NCBI GenBank assembly: GCA_964599655.1
Contig: CAZRGV010000044.1
Location: 1-42,935 of the forward strand
DNA: 42,935 nucleotides
Reading direction: 5' to 3'
Source: CAZRGV01 sp964599655
Lineage (GTDB): Bacteria; Planctomycetota; Planctomycetia; Isosphaerales; Isosphaeraceae
Of this stretch, positions 27,113 to 35,247 are shown in pieces. Numbering within the stretch: the stretch's first letter is position 1; every line of letters starts with the position of its first letter. The notes under the pieces are model-generated. The model did no database searches and had not been told where the DNA came from. It saw only the letters and a list, made by a program, of their open reading frames with translations. The translations under genes were made by a program, and so were the position numbers.

Positions 27113-27397
27113 ATGAACATCCGAAGATTTGTACTTGATGTTGATAAAGCGATGGCGCGCCCGTCGCTGCTGGAAATCGCGGAAGCGATCAGCGGTTGCC
27201 AGGGTGTCGAGGCTTTCAACGTGACCGTCAGCGAGATCGACATCGAGACGGTTGGTATGAACATCACGATTGAAGGGGAGCGGATGGATTATGAGGTGGT
27301 TCGCAAAGCGATCGAATCCACCGGGGCTGTCGTCCACAGCATTGACCAACTGGCCGGCGGGAACCGGCTCATCGAGGAAGTGAAGAGAAGGCGATGA
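27113..27397 (+). CDS. DUF211 family protein
   Basis: A 94-residue protein matching DUF211 over its full length. It begins with IRRFVLDVDKAMARPSLLEIAEAI, then GVEAFNVTVSEIDIETVGMNITIEG and YEVVRKAIESTGAVVHSIDQLAGG. The alternating helices and strands suggest a ferredoxin-like fold, as in small regulatory or metal-binding domains. DUF211 proteins are best known from archaea and have no assigned biochemistry. It is the first gene after the fluoride riboswitch. The weak TAGGG lies 6 nt before ATG, and its stop overlaps the start of the VIT-like gene by 4 bp (ATGA), so the two are made together and may work together. Confidence 0.85.
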   Translation: MNIRRFVLDVDKAMARPSLLEIAEAISGCQGVEAFNVTVSEIDIETVGMNITIEGERMDYEVVRKAIESTGAVVHSIDQLAGGNRLIEEVKRRR

Positions 27398-27939
27398 TAG
27401 GCAAACGTCGGCTCCGCGATCCCCTGTTTCGGTTCAATCTGGTGGCTGGACTGTGCGACGGCATCTTGACCGCGCTCACGCTCGGCGCGGGAAGGCTCTT
27501 CGATGTCGCTGCGCCGATGAACTTCGACCTGGCATTGCGCGTGGCGACGGCCGGTGGAGTGTCGGGGTTGTTTATCTTTGTCGTCGCCCACTATGCCGAG
27601 TTGCGCAACCAACTCATCGAAGCCGAGCGCCAGTTGAACATGACCACGCGCGGTCAGTTGGCCACCACCCGGTTGGGCCGCGCCATACTGCAAGAGGCTC
27701 TCCTCGGAGGAAGCATCAGCGGGACGTGTAGTTTCCTGGGTGCCGTGTATCCCTTATCGGTGGGAGCACTTTTCCCCCGGCGTGCGTGGGTCGCGATCGC
27801 CGCGGCCCTTGTCGCGCTGGGCGCGCTCGGCGTCTGCCTCGCCCGATCCGTCCACGGCAACATCGTCGGCTGGTCCCTGACCCTTGTCCTGGGCGGGGCT
27901 TTTCTCACGTTTGTGGGTGTACAGTTGAGAATCACCTGA
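27394..27939 (+). CDS. VIT1/CCC1-like small membrane protein
   Basis: A 181-residue protein with about five hydrophobic segments. The first carries FNLVAGLCDGILTALTLGAG, which parallels the GLxDGI turn at the start of VIT1/CCC1 iron-manganese transporters. A cytoplasmic stretch with AERQLN follows, then the pair ALLGGSISGTCSFLGAVYPL and three further segments. VIT/CCC1 proteins move Fe2+ or Mn2+ against H+. Here the context is fluoride: it is coupled to the DUF211 gene by ATGA and lies in the riboswitch operon. It may act on a metal released or made limiting by fluoride, or on fluoride itself; the sequence cannot decide. Confidence 0.75.
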   Translation: MIGKRRLRDPLFRFNLVAGLCDGILTALTLGAGRLFDVAAPMNFDLALRVATAGGVSGLFIFVVAHYAELRNQLIEAERQLNMTTRGQLATTRLGRAILQEALLGGSISGTCSFLGAVYPLSVGALFPRRAWVAIAAALVALGALGVCLARSVHGNIVGWSLTLVLGGAFLTFVGVQLRIT

Positions 27940-28091
27940 GCCACGTCTCGGCACCGGTGGTCACCAGACCATGCGATGCCGACGGCTGTTGGAACCGCGT
28001 TTGCAAGCACGAACGATGCGAGGAATGGACTGGAGCGTCGCTGACCCGTCGCTCAACGTGCCAGGGTTACCCTTCCAAAGGAATCGATCCG

Positions 28092-29429
28092 ATGGCTCAC
28101 ATCCGAGAGATCACGGCCCAAGAGATCCTCGATTCACGCGGCAACCCCACCGTCGAAGTGGAGGTCCTCCTGGACGACGGCAGCCTGGGCCGTGCGGCTG
28201 TGCCCTCCGGTGCCTCAACGGGCGAAAAAGAAGCGATTGAGTTGCGTNNNNNNNNNNCCTCGACCGGCACGCGGGAGGCGTTGGAGCTACGCGACAAGGA
28301 CGAGAGGCGTTACGGCGGCAAGGGCGTGCTCACGGCCGTGCGGAACGTCGAACAAGAGCTGGCACCACTCCTGCGGGGCCATGACGCCCTTCAACGACGG
28401 GAACTCGACCGCCTCATGATCGAGCGTGACGGCACGCCCAACAAGGCGCGACTGGGGGCAAACGCGATCCTGGGTGTGTCGCTGGCCGTGGCCAAGGCCG
28501 CGGCCGCTTCGGCCGGGCGACCCCTGTACCAATACCTGGGAGGCGACGCCGCCGTGACGCTTCCTGTCCCGATGATGAACGTTCTCAACGGTGGAAAACA
28601 TGCCGACAATAACGTGGACTTCCAGGAGTTCATGATTGTGCCCCTCGGTGCCCCGACCTTCCGCGAGGCCCTGCGCTTCGGCGCCGAAACCTTCCACGCG
28701 TTGAAGGAGGTGCTGTCACGGAAAGGCGACAACACGGCCGTCGGGGACGAGGGTGGGTTCGCGCCGAGTTTGAAGTCAAACACCGAGGCCGTCGAGGTCA
28801 TTCTCACCGCCATCGACCGCGCCGGATTCAAGGCCGGAGACCAGATCGCTCTGGCCCTCGACCCGGCCGCCAGCGAGTTCTACGAGCAGGGCCAGTATGT
28901 CTTCTCCAAATCCGACAAATCCCGCAGGCGTGCGGAGGACATGGTGCGGTTGTATGAGGAGTGGGTGCGGCAGTACCCCATCGTCGCCCTCGAGGATGGG
29001 GTGGCTGAGAACGATCTGGAGGGATGGAAGCTCCTCACGCAAACCCTGGGCGACCAGGTCCAACTGATCGGCGACGACAACTTCGTCACCAATCCCCGCA
29101 TCTTCGCGGACGGAATCGCTCAGGGCATCGCCAACGCGATCCTGATCAAGCTGAACCAAATCGGGACGCTGACCGAGACGCTGGAGGTCATGGAGATGGC
29201 CCGCAAGGCGGGCTATTCGACGGTCATCAGCCACCGCTCCGGGGAAACCGAGGATACGACCATCGCGGACCTCGCCGTGGCGACGAATGCCGGACAGATC
29301 AAGACCGGCTCACTATGCCGCACCGATCGCGTGGCCAAGTACAACCAACTGCTGCGCATCGAACGCCAACTCGGCCCGAGTGCGGTGTACCCCGGCAAGG
29401 CGGTGTTTTCACGTTGGAGCAAGTCTTGA
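28092..29429 (+). CDS. eno: enolase (interrupted by assembly join)
   Basis: It converts 2-phosphoglycerate to phosphoenolpyruvate with Mg2+. Fluoride with phosphate is its classic inhibitor. All landmarks are present: EILDSRGNPTVEVEV, GANAILGVSLA, the GDEGGFAPSL loop, ALEDG, GDDNFVTN, IKLNQIGTLTE, SHRSGETEDT and GQIKTGSLCRTDR. With 10 N the reading runs to about 445 residues, about 15 more than usual, because the segment ASTGxxEAxELR appears twice, once on each side of the gap and in clearly different DNA. ATG 28092 follows AAAGGA. The stop overlaps the metallophosphoesterase start by 4 bp (TTGA). Probably a second, stress-associated enolase rather than the only one, but that cannot be seen here. 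Confidence 0.93.
   Translation: MAHIREITAQEILDSRGNPTVEVEVLLDDGSLGRAAVPSGASTGEKEAIELRXXXXSTGTREALELRDKDERRYGGKGVLTAVRNVEQELAPLLRGHDALQRRELDRLMIERDGTPNKARLGANAILGVSLAVAKAAAASAGRPLYQYLGGDAAVTLPVPMMNVLNGGKHADNNVDFQEFMIVPLGAPTFREALRFGAETFHALKEVLSRKGDNTAVGDEGGFAPSLKSNTEAVEVILTAIDRAGFKAGDQIALALDPAASEFYEQGQYVFSKSDKSRRRAEDMVRLYEEWVRQYPIVALEDGVAENDLEGWKLLTQTLGDQVQLIGDDNFVTNPRIFADGIAQGIANAILIKLNQIGTLTETLEVMEMARKAGYSTVISHRSGETEDTTIADLAVATNAGQIKTGSLCRTDRVAKYNQLLRIERQLGPSAVYPGKAVFSRWSKS
28248..28257. other. assembly gap (10 N) inside eno
   Basis: Left of the gap the reading is ASTGEKEAIELR; right of it [A]STGTREALELRDKD. The same 12 codons are therefore represented twice by diverged DNA, the mark of a join between two enolase versions rather than missing sequence. 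Confidence 0.9.
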
Positions 29430-30124
29430 AGTTACTCATCCTGTCCGACATTCACGGCAACTGGCCCGCCCTGGAGGCCGTATTGCGCGCCGAGCCCGAT
29501 TTCGACGCCGCGGCCTTCTGTGGCGACGTGGTGGACTATGGGCCGTGCCCCATTGAGTGCATCGGTTGGCTGCGCGACCACGCCGCCCACTTGGTTCGCG
29601 GAAACCACGATAACGCCCTTGCGTTCGATCTCGACTGCCGATGCATGGGCTCCTTCCGTGAGTATTCCCTGGCCACCCGGGCCTGGCACCGCACGCTCAT
29701 TGGTGAGGCCGACCGCGAGTTCCTGCGCGGGATGCCCCTGATGGACTGCTTCGAATACGGAGCAAAGCACTTCCGCATGGCTCACGCCACCCCGCAAGGC
29801 GACCTCTTCGAGTACCTGCCGATGGATCAGTGGGGCGATCGCGTCCAGGGGCTGGACGCCGATTTCGTGCTCTTGGGCCACACGCATATTCAGGGAATGC
29901 ACACGTTCGGAAAGACCACTGTCGTGAACCCCGGCAGCGTGGGGCTGGCTCGGGATGGCGGCGGAGTCGCCTGCTACGCGGTCTTCGCGGATGGAGACAT
30001 GCGATTGAAACACATCCCGTACAACGTGGAGCTGACGATTGATCTGCTTCGGAGAGCCCCACTCCCCGGACAAGTCATCGAGGGACTGGCGGCCGTACTG
30101 CGAGGTTCGGGGAACCGCGCTTAA
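29426..30124 (+). CDS. YfcE-like metallophosphoesterase
   Basis: A 232-residue cytoplasmic protein with the complete calcineurin-like motif set: SDIHGN (D8, H10), FCGDVVDYGP (D34), VRGNHDN (N60, H61), AHATPQGD and GHTHIQG, then NPGSVGLARDGG. It is related to YfcE/MJ0936 phosphodiesterases that need Mn2+ or other divalent metals. The natural substrate is unknown; phosphodiesters or nucleotides are typical. It starts at TTG 29426, overlapping the enolase stop by 4 bp, so it belongs to the same operon. Its metal centre makes it another fluoride-sensitive class of enzyme; this is inference from family chemistry. Confidence 0.88.
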   Translation: MKLLILSDIHGNWPALEAVLRAEPDFDAAAFCGDVVDYGPCPIECIGWLRDHAAHLVRGNHDNALAFDLDCRCMGSFREYSLATRAWHRTLIGEADREFLRGMPLMDCFEYGAKHFRMAHATPQGDLFEYLPMDQWGDRVQGLDADFVLLGHTHIQGMHTFGKTTVVNPGSVGLARDGGGVACYAVFADGDMRLKHIPYNVELTIDLLRRAPLPGQVIEGLAAVLRGSGNRA

Positions 30125-30210
30125 GACCTTCGCGCGTCGATGTGATCTGATGCTCACGTCTTCCCGCTCAGGTCGCTGGAAGGGGGGAGGCCCTGGGCCG
30201 GTTCGATGGT

Positions 30211-30246
30211 GGGAGCGCCCGGCATGTGTCGCCGTCAGTCGCTCCC
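30211..30246. terminator. hairpin between convergent genes
   Basis: gggagcg (30211-30217) pairs with cgctccc (30240-30246) across the end of the H+-ATPase gene. No U-tract; weak support. Confidence 0.3.
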
Positions 30247-32658
30247 GTCGCTTACGGGCGATGCCTGGGAGGGGCCTGACCCAACCCGCCCCAGAATCCC
30301 CGTGCTTTGAAAAATCCAAATCTTCACCTCGTTGAGCAGCAGCGCCGCCACGAGGACCACACCGAACGTGCCGGCCAGAACAAGGGCAGGAACGGCAGCC
30401 ATCAACACACCCCAGTAGCCGAGGACGGAGGCGACGATAACGTTGCCGATCGTTGTCGCGGCGACATACCTGCTCGGCGCCAGCGACCAGACCCGATCAC
30501 GCACGCGAGTCAGGTAGATCGTCGCCTGGGCGGAGTCAATGAGGTAGACGAACATCAGCGTTTGAACCTGGGCAATAGGCATCTTCCACAGGTTCAGAGC
30601 GGCCCAAAGAATGGCGAATGCCAACACCAACCATCCGGTGGCAAGAACGCCCGCGACCTTCGCGATCTCACCGACGTTCCAGCGTTCGGGAACCGGCGAT
30701 ACCCACGCCCGGTCCGTGGCGACGGTGATCGTCACGAGGTCGTTCATGACGATAATCAGCACCATCAGAAACAGGGGCGTGACGAAAATCCCGGTCGCGA
30801 GGTAGCCGAACGTCAGGAGGGCAGCCAGTTCCACGGTCCGCGCGATCTTGGTGATCGTCCAGGTTAGCATTCGCCGATAGACGCGGCGTCCGCCAGCAAC
30901 CACCTCGACGATGTCGTGAAGGCCAGGCTGGGTCAGGACCACCTTGGCCGCCGCCTTGGCAACATCCGTCGCGGTGTTGACGGCAATTCCCACCTCCGCC
31001 TGTTTGAGTGCCGGCGCGTCGTTGACGCCATCGCCGGTCATGCCGACGCGGCCGAATCGCTGGAGGGCCTGGACAAGTCGAAACTTATCCTCCGGATAAC
31101 AATTCGCGAATCCGTCGTACTGGATCGGATTGTTCTCGTTCAAAGACTCCTTCACGTCGCCAAATCGGTTGCCAAGTCCGACTTCACCGCTCACCGCCCG
31201 CGCGGTGGCGAGAGTGTCGCCCGTCACCATGATGACCCGGATGCCGAGCGATTGCAGCGCCTTCACGAACGTGGCGGCATCGTCGCGTGGTGTATCGGCG
31301 AGGGCCACGAGTCCACGAAGTGTCAGCCGCCCCTCGGGACCGGCCGCCACCGCGAGAACGCGCGCCCCGGACGCGGCCAGCTCGTCGGCGCGAGACAGGA
31401 CCTCGGGCCGAGCCTCGGCAAGCGGCGCCACGACCGGCGGAGACCCCAGGACCACGCGCAACACGTCCCCGTTCTGGTTCACGATCGCCTCGGAGCGTTT
31501 GTTCGCGGGATCGAAGGGAACGAACCGCTCTCGCGGGATCGGTCGCACCGATCGCTGTTGCGCGGCCTGAAAGAGGGCACGCTCGAGAGGATTTTGCGTC
31601 GCTTCGTCGCAAGCCGCGACCGCATAGGCCAACACCTCTTCCTCAGACCCTCCCGAGAGCGGGACAACGGCCGTGACGGTTTGCTGGTTCCGAGTCAGCG
31701 TGCCGGTCTTGTCCACGCACAGAATGTCCATCGTCGCCGCCTCCTGAATCGACGTCAGCCCGGTAACGAGCACACCTTCCTTGGCGAGCGAACGGGCCTC
31801 CACCGCGTTGGAGACCGTGAAGGCCGCCGGCATCGTCACCGGCACGGTCGCCGTCACGAGCACGAGTAAGAACGGCACGAGCGGCATCAACGCCTCCCCG
31901 CGCCAGAGGGTGCCCGCGATCAGCACCGCCGCGAGGACCGCATCGATCATCACCAGATAGCGCACAACGGTGAAGAGCACCTGTTCGAGGTGCCCCACCG
32001 AGCGCGCTGTCCGCACCAGCTCGGCCGTCCGACCGAAGTACGTGTGCGATCCGGTGGCCGTCACCGTGGCTGTGGCTTCACCACGATGAACCGTCGATCC
32101 CGAATACAGCGTCTCATTCCTCGACCGCGCGACGGCCGCCGATTCACCCGTCAGCGCGGCTTGATCCACCTCCACCGTGCCATCAACAATGGTGCAATCG
32201 GCAGGCACAAGATCGCCCACCTGGACACGCACCCGATCGCCCGGGACGAGCTCGCGCGCGGGAAGTTGCCGCCAGCTTCCATCACGGAGCACCCGCGCGT
32301 TGACTCGAAGCCGGCTGCGGAGCAGGTCCAGAGCGGCATTGGCGCGGAGCTCCTGTGTCCCACCAACCACCGCGCTGAACAGCAGCAATCCGGCGATGAG
32401 CGCCGGTTCCACGGTCTTGCCGAAGAGCACTTCGAGCACCAGCGCCACTTCCAGCATCCACGGGATTGGGCCCCAGAAACGTTTCAAAATGCCTCGAAGG
32501 AGTCCGGATGGCTCTTCCGCGATCTCGTTGTAACCATACTGGGACAGGCGTAACCGAGCCTCCGCCTCAGAGAGCCCCGTTTCTCCATCGTCGGCAGCGG
32601 TTGGAGCGGGTTGTCCCCGAGACTTCCCCAAGTCGTCATGATTCTCAATTCCACTCAT
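30235..32658 (-). CDS. type IIIA P-type H+-ATPase
   Basis: An 807-residue plasma-membrane proton pump of the yeast/plant PMA type. It shows the N-terminal cation-ATPase domain (GLSEAEARLRLSQYGYNEI, from 28), TGES (170-173), PVTMPA (273-278) in M4, the phosphorylation site DKTGT (Asp 316), the ATP-binding domain, MVTGDTLATAR, GDGVNDAPALKQAEVGIAV and the C-terminal membrane helices. The PVTMPA replaces the PEGL of Ca2+ and Na/K pumps, which supports H+. ATG 32658 (MSGIENHDD) is preferred because the 37 upstream codons look non-coding. It converges on the fluoride operon, so the riboswitch cannot control it directly, but pumping H+ out would offset acid carried in by HF. Magnesium fluoride complexes inhibit P-type ATPases. 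Confidence 0.9.
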   Translation of the reverse strand: MSGIENHDDLGKSRGQPAPTAADDGETGLSEAEARLRLSQYGYNEIAEEPSGLLRGILKRFWGPIPWMLEVALVLEVLFGKTVEPALIAGLLLFSAVVGGTQELRANAALDLLRSRLRVNARVLRDGSWRQLPARELVPGDRVRVQVGDLVPADCTIVDGTVEVDQAALTGESAAVARSRNETLYSGSTVHRGEATATVTATGSHTYFGRTAELVRTARSVGHLEQVLFTVVRYLVMIDAVLAAVLIAGTLWRGEALMPLVPFLLVLVTATVPVTMPAAFTVSNAVEARSLAKEGVLVTGLTSIQEAATMDILCVDKTGTLTRNQQTVTAVVPLSGGSEEEVLAYAVAACDEATQNPLERALFQAAQQRSVRPIPRERFVPFDPANKRSEAIVNQNGDVLRVVLGSPPVVAPLAEARPEVLSRADELAASGARVLAVAAGPEGRLTLRGLVALADTPRDDAATFVKALQSLGIRVIMVTGDTLATARAVSGEVGLGNRFGDVKESLNENNPIQYDGFANCYPEDKFRLVQALQRFGRVGMTGDGVNDAPALKQAEVGIAVNTATDVAKAAAKVVLTQPGLHDIVEVVAGGRRVYRRMLTWTITKIARTVELAALLTFGYLATGIFVTPLFLMVLIIVMNDLVTITVATDRAWVSPVPERWNVGEIAKVAGVLATGWLVLAFAILWAALNLWKMPIAQVQTLMFVYLIDSAQATIYLTRVRDRVWSLAPSRYVAATTIGNVIVASVLGYWGVLMAAVPALVLAGTFGVVLVAALLLNEVKIWIFQSTGILGRVGSGPSQASPVSDGSD

Positions 32659-32782
32659 ATCGCCTGTCTCTTCCGTCGAGTCCTCGTGAAACACAAACGG
32701 TCGCAAGCACCACGCAACGCCCGCCGAGCAAGCCTGAAACGCGACCACGGACGAGCACCGCTCCGTCATACCGCTGATCCCG

Positions 32783-33059
32783 GAGGGAGGATTCGATCGC
32801 GTTCGCCGGCATGCGGCCGCCGCGGCACCCGCGCCCGGCCGGCACCGAGGACTCCGGCCAGCGCCATCCCGCTCTCAAACTTGCCAGAGTCCAGCAGCGA
32901 CTGGTAGTATCGAGCGCGATTGAGCGGATCGCGGCAACCCTTGGGAACCGGTTTCGGCTCCGGAACGGCATTTCAGGGGAAAAGATAATCACAAGCCAAC
33001 GCCGTAATCTATTGATCCGTAAAGTTCCCCGCTCCACAATACTTGAATCGCGTTGAGAC
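32783..33059 (-). pseudogene. decayed helix-turn-helix gene, copy B
   Basis: Minus-strand reading ARYYQSLLDSGKFESGMALAG (32883-32916 and downstream), then VLGAGRARVPRRPHAGERDR, clearly parallels copy A (LARHYQTLLDSG). The helix-turn-helix core is recognisable (ALAxVLGxxRARV) but the upstream part is out of frame. The 60 bp at 33000-33059 match copy A upstream DNA at about 45 of 60 positions. It marks the right edge of the island. Confidence 0.55.
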
Positions 33060-33211
33060 CACCACGGAGAGTTTTCGCGATACACAACGCAACCGCCGTT
33101 CCAACGGGGGCTTCGAGCCTCAGGCCCCAAACCCTTGCGTGTTGAATCAGACTCCTCCGGCGCCGTTCGACCTGAACCCCATCACGATCACGACCTGGAA
33201 GGTCATCGAGC

Positions 33212-35176
33212 ATGCCCCTTTGCATCCGGTGGACAGTCTCTTTTCTGCTTTGCCTGGCCGCGCCCACCGCGATGGCCGGCCTGGAACCCCTCCGATACAA
33301 CCATCCAGGACTGGTTGTCGACCTGGGAGTCGGCCTCTGGGCCTGGCCCTTGCCCATGGACTTCGACCTCGACGGTGACCTGGATCTCGTCGTCAGTTGC
33401 CCCGACGTCCCCCACAACGGAACGTACGTCTTCGAAAATCCCGGCGGCAACCCCAAGCATCCCGTCTTCAAACCCGCCCGACGTCTCGGTCCTGCGCATG
33501 GAAACATCCAGGTCTCTTACGTGGATGGACAGGTCCGCCTCTTGATCCCCGGCCATGAACTTGTGAACTTCCGCTCGAACCACTTCGGAAAATCGGTTTC
33601 CATATATGAATCCACGAATGTTCATAAAACATCTGGTCGCATCCGGGCCAACCAGTGGAAATACGCCGACTTCGACGGCGACGGCGCTCTCGACCTGATC
33701 GTCGGCGTGGAGGACTGGAGCGACTACGGTTGGGACGACGCCTTCGACGCCCAGGGGCACTGGACCCGGGGACCGCTCCACGGCTTCGTCTATCTCCTCC
33801 GCAACCGAGGCACCACCGACGCCCCGAAATACGACCCGCCCAGGACGCTCGAGGCCGACGGCCAGCCCATCGACGTCTTCGGAATGCCCTCGCCCAACCT
33901 CGCCGACTTCGACGGCGACGGCGATCTCGACCTCCTTTGCGGCGAGTTCCTCGACCAGTTCACCTACTTCCAGAACGTCGGATCGCGGACCAAGCCGCGC
34001 TTCGACAAGGGCCGTCGCCTGACGCATCAGGGCAAGTCCATCGCCATGGATCTCCAAATGATCGTCCCTGCCGCCATCGACTGGGACCATGATGGCGACG
34101 TCGACCTGATCGTCGGCGATGAGGATGGGCGCGTGGCCCTTGTCGAGCACACGGGCCTCGTCGAGAACGGCTTGCCAAGGTTCCTGCCACCGGTCTACTT
34201 CCAGCAGGAAGCCGACCTGGTCAAGTTCGGAGCGCTCGCTACGCCCGTCAGCGTCGACTGGGACGGCGACGGCGACGACGACCTGATCTGCGGCAACTCG
34301 GCCGGCTACGTCGGGTTCATCGAGAACCTCGACGGCGGCAATCCGCCCCGCTGGGCGGCTCCACGGCGCCTCGAAGCCGGCGGCAAAACCCTCCGGATCA
34401 TGGCCGGTCCCAACGGTTCGATCCAGGGACCTTGCGAAGCCAAGTGGGGCTACACCACCCTCGCCGTGGCCGACTGGGATCTTGATGGCCGCCTCGACAT
34501 CGTCGCCAACTCGATCTGGGGCGCCCTCGTCTGGTATCGCAACATCGGCTCGAAGACCCAGCCCGCGCTCGACGAGGCCCGTCCGATCCACGTCGAATGG
34601 AACGGCCAGTCCCCCAAACCCGCCTGGAACTGGTGGACGCCCAACGACTCGCAACTCGTCACCCAGTGGCGAACCACCCCCCTGGTCACCGACCTGACCG
34701 GCGACGGTCTGCCCGACCTCGTCTCGCTCGACCATGAAGGTTACCTCGCCCTCTTCGAGCGGGCCCGTCGCGGCGAAACGCTCCAATTGCATCCAGGTCA
34801 ACGTATCTTCGAATCCCAGGACTGCTCGGCCTTCAACAGCGCCCACAAACCCTTGAACCACGAGGGCGGACTCTTGCGGCTCAACGCCGACAAGGCCGGA
34901 GCCAGCGGTCGCCGCAAGCTTTGCCTCGTCGACTGGGACGGCGACGGTAAGCTCGACCTGCTCGTCAACAGCCGCAATATCAACCTTCTCCGACGGGTCG
35001 ATGGACCTCCGGGCCGATTCACGTTTCACGACGACGGCCCGCTCGACACCACGACCCTCGCCGGCCACACCACTAGCCCCACCGTCGTCGACTGGGACAA
35101 GAACGGAATCCCCGACCTGCTCGTCGGCGCCGAGGACGGTTACTTCTACTACCTCAAGAACCCGCGAGACAATTAG
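33212..35176 (+). CDS. secreted FG-GAP/VCBS repeat protein
   Basis: A 654-residue protein with a signal peptide (MPLCIRWTVSFLLCLAAPTAMA, residues 1-22). It has many blocks with the calcium-binding core DxDxDGDxDL: FDLDGDLDL, FDGDGALDL, FDGDGDLDL, WDHDGDVDL, WDGDGDDDL, WDLDGRLDI, LTGDGLPDL, WDGDGKLDL and WDKNGIPDL. Each is followed by a strand such as LIVGVEDW or LLVGAEDG. These repeats fold as a beta-propeller used for adhesion or carbohydrate interaction on the cell surface. No catalytic domain is visible. ATG 33212 follows GGAAGG. Downstream DNA (35177-35260) is unusually AT-rich. Confidence 0.88.
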   Translation: MPLCIRWTVSFLLCLAAPTAMAGLEPLRYNHPGLVVDLGVGLWAWPLPMDFDLDGDLDLVVSCPDVPHNGTYVFENPGGNPKHPVFKPARRLGPAHGNIQVSYVDGQVRLLIPGHELVNFRSNHFGKSVSIYESTNVHKTSGRIRANQWKYADFDGDGALDLIVGVEDWSDYGWDDAFDAQGHWTRGPLHGFVYLLRNRGTTDAPKYDPPRTLEADGQPIDVFGMPSPNLADFDGDGDLDLLCGEFLDQFTYFQNVGSRTKPRFDKGRRLTHQGKSIAMDLQMIVPAAIDWDHDGDVDLIVGDEDGRVALVEHTGLVENGLPRFLPPVYFQQEADLVKFGALATPVSVDWDGDGDDDLICGNSAGYVGFIENLDGGNPPRWAAPRRLEAGGKTLRIMAGPNGSIQGPCEAKWGYTTLAVADWDLDGRLDIVANSIWGALVWYRNIGSKTQPALDEARPIHVEWNGQSPKPAWNWWTPNDSQLVTQWRTTPLVTDLTGDGLPDLVSLDHEGYLALFERARRGETLQLHPGQRIFESQDCSAFNSAHKPLNHEGGLLRLNADKAGASGRRKLCLVDWDGDGKLDLLVNSRNINLLRRVDGPPGRFTFHDDGPLDTTTLAGHTTSPTVVDWDKNGIPDLLVGAEDGYFYYLKNPRDN

Positions 35177-35247
35177 ATTCCCAAAGCTTAACCAATTATT
35201 GTGCTTCATAATTTATTTTCATTGTATTCCGAAATTTTTAGATATCA

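Noticed and set aside
32659..32830. A possible second fluoride riboswitch before the H+-ATPase
   Set aside because: The strand upstream of the ATPase has gttcgcc- and ctgat-like fragments but not the GATGG loop, AACCGCC and TGATGACCCC blocks in order.
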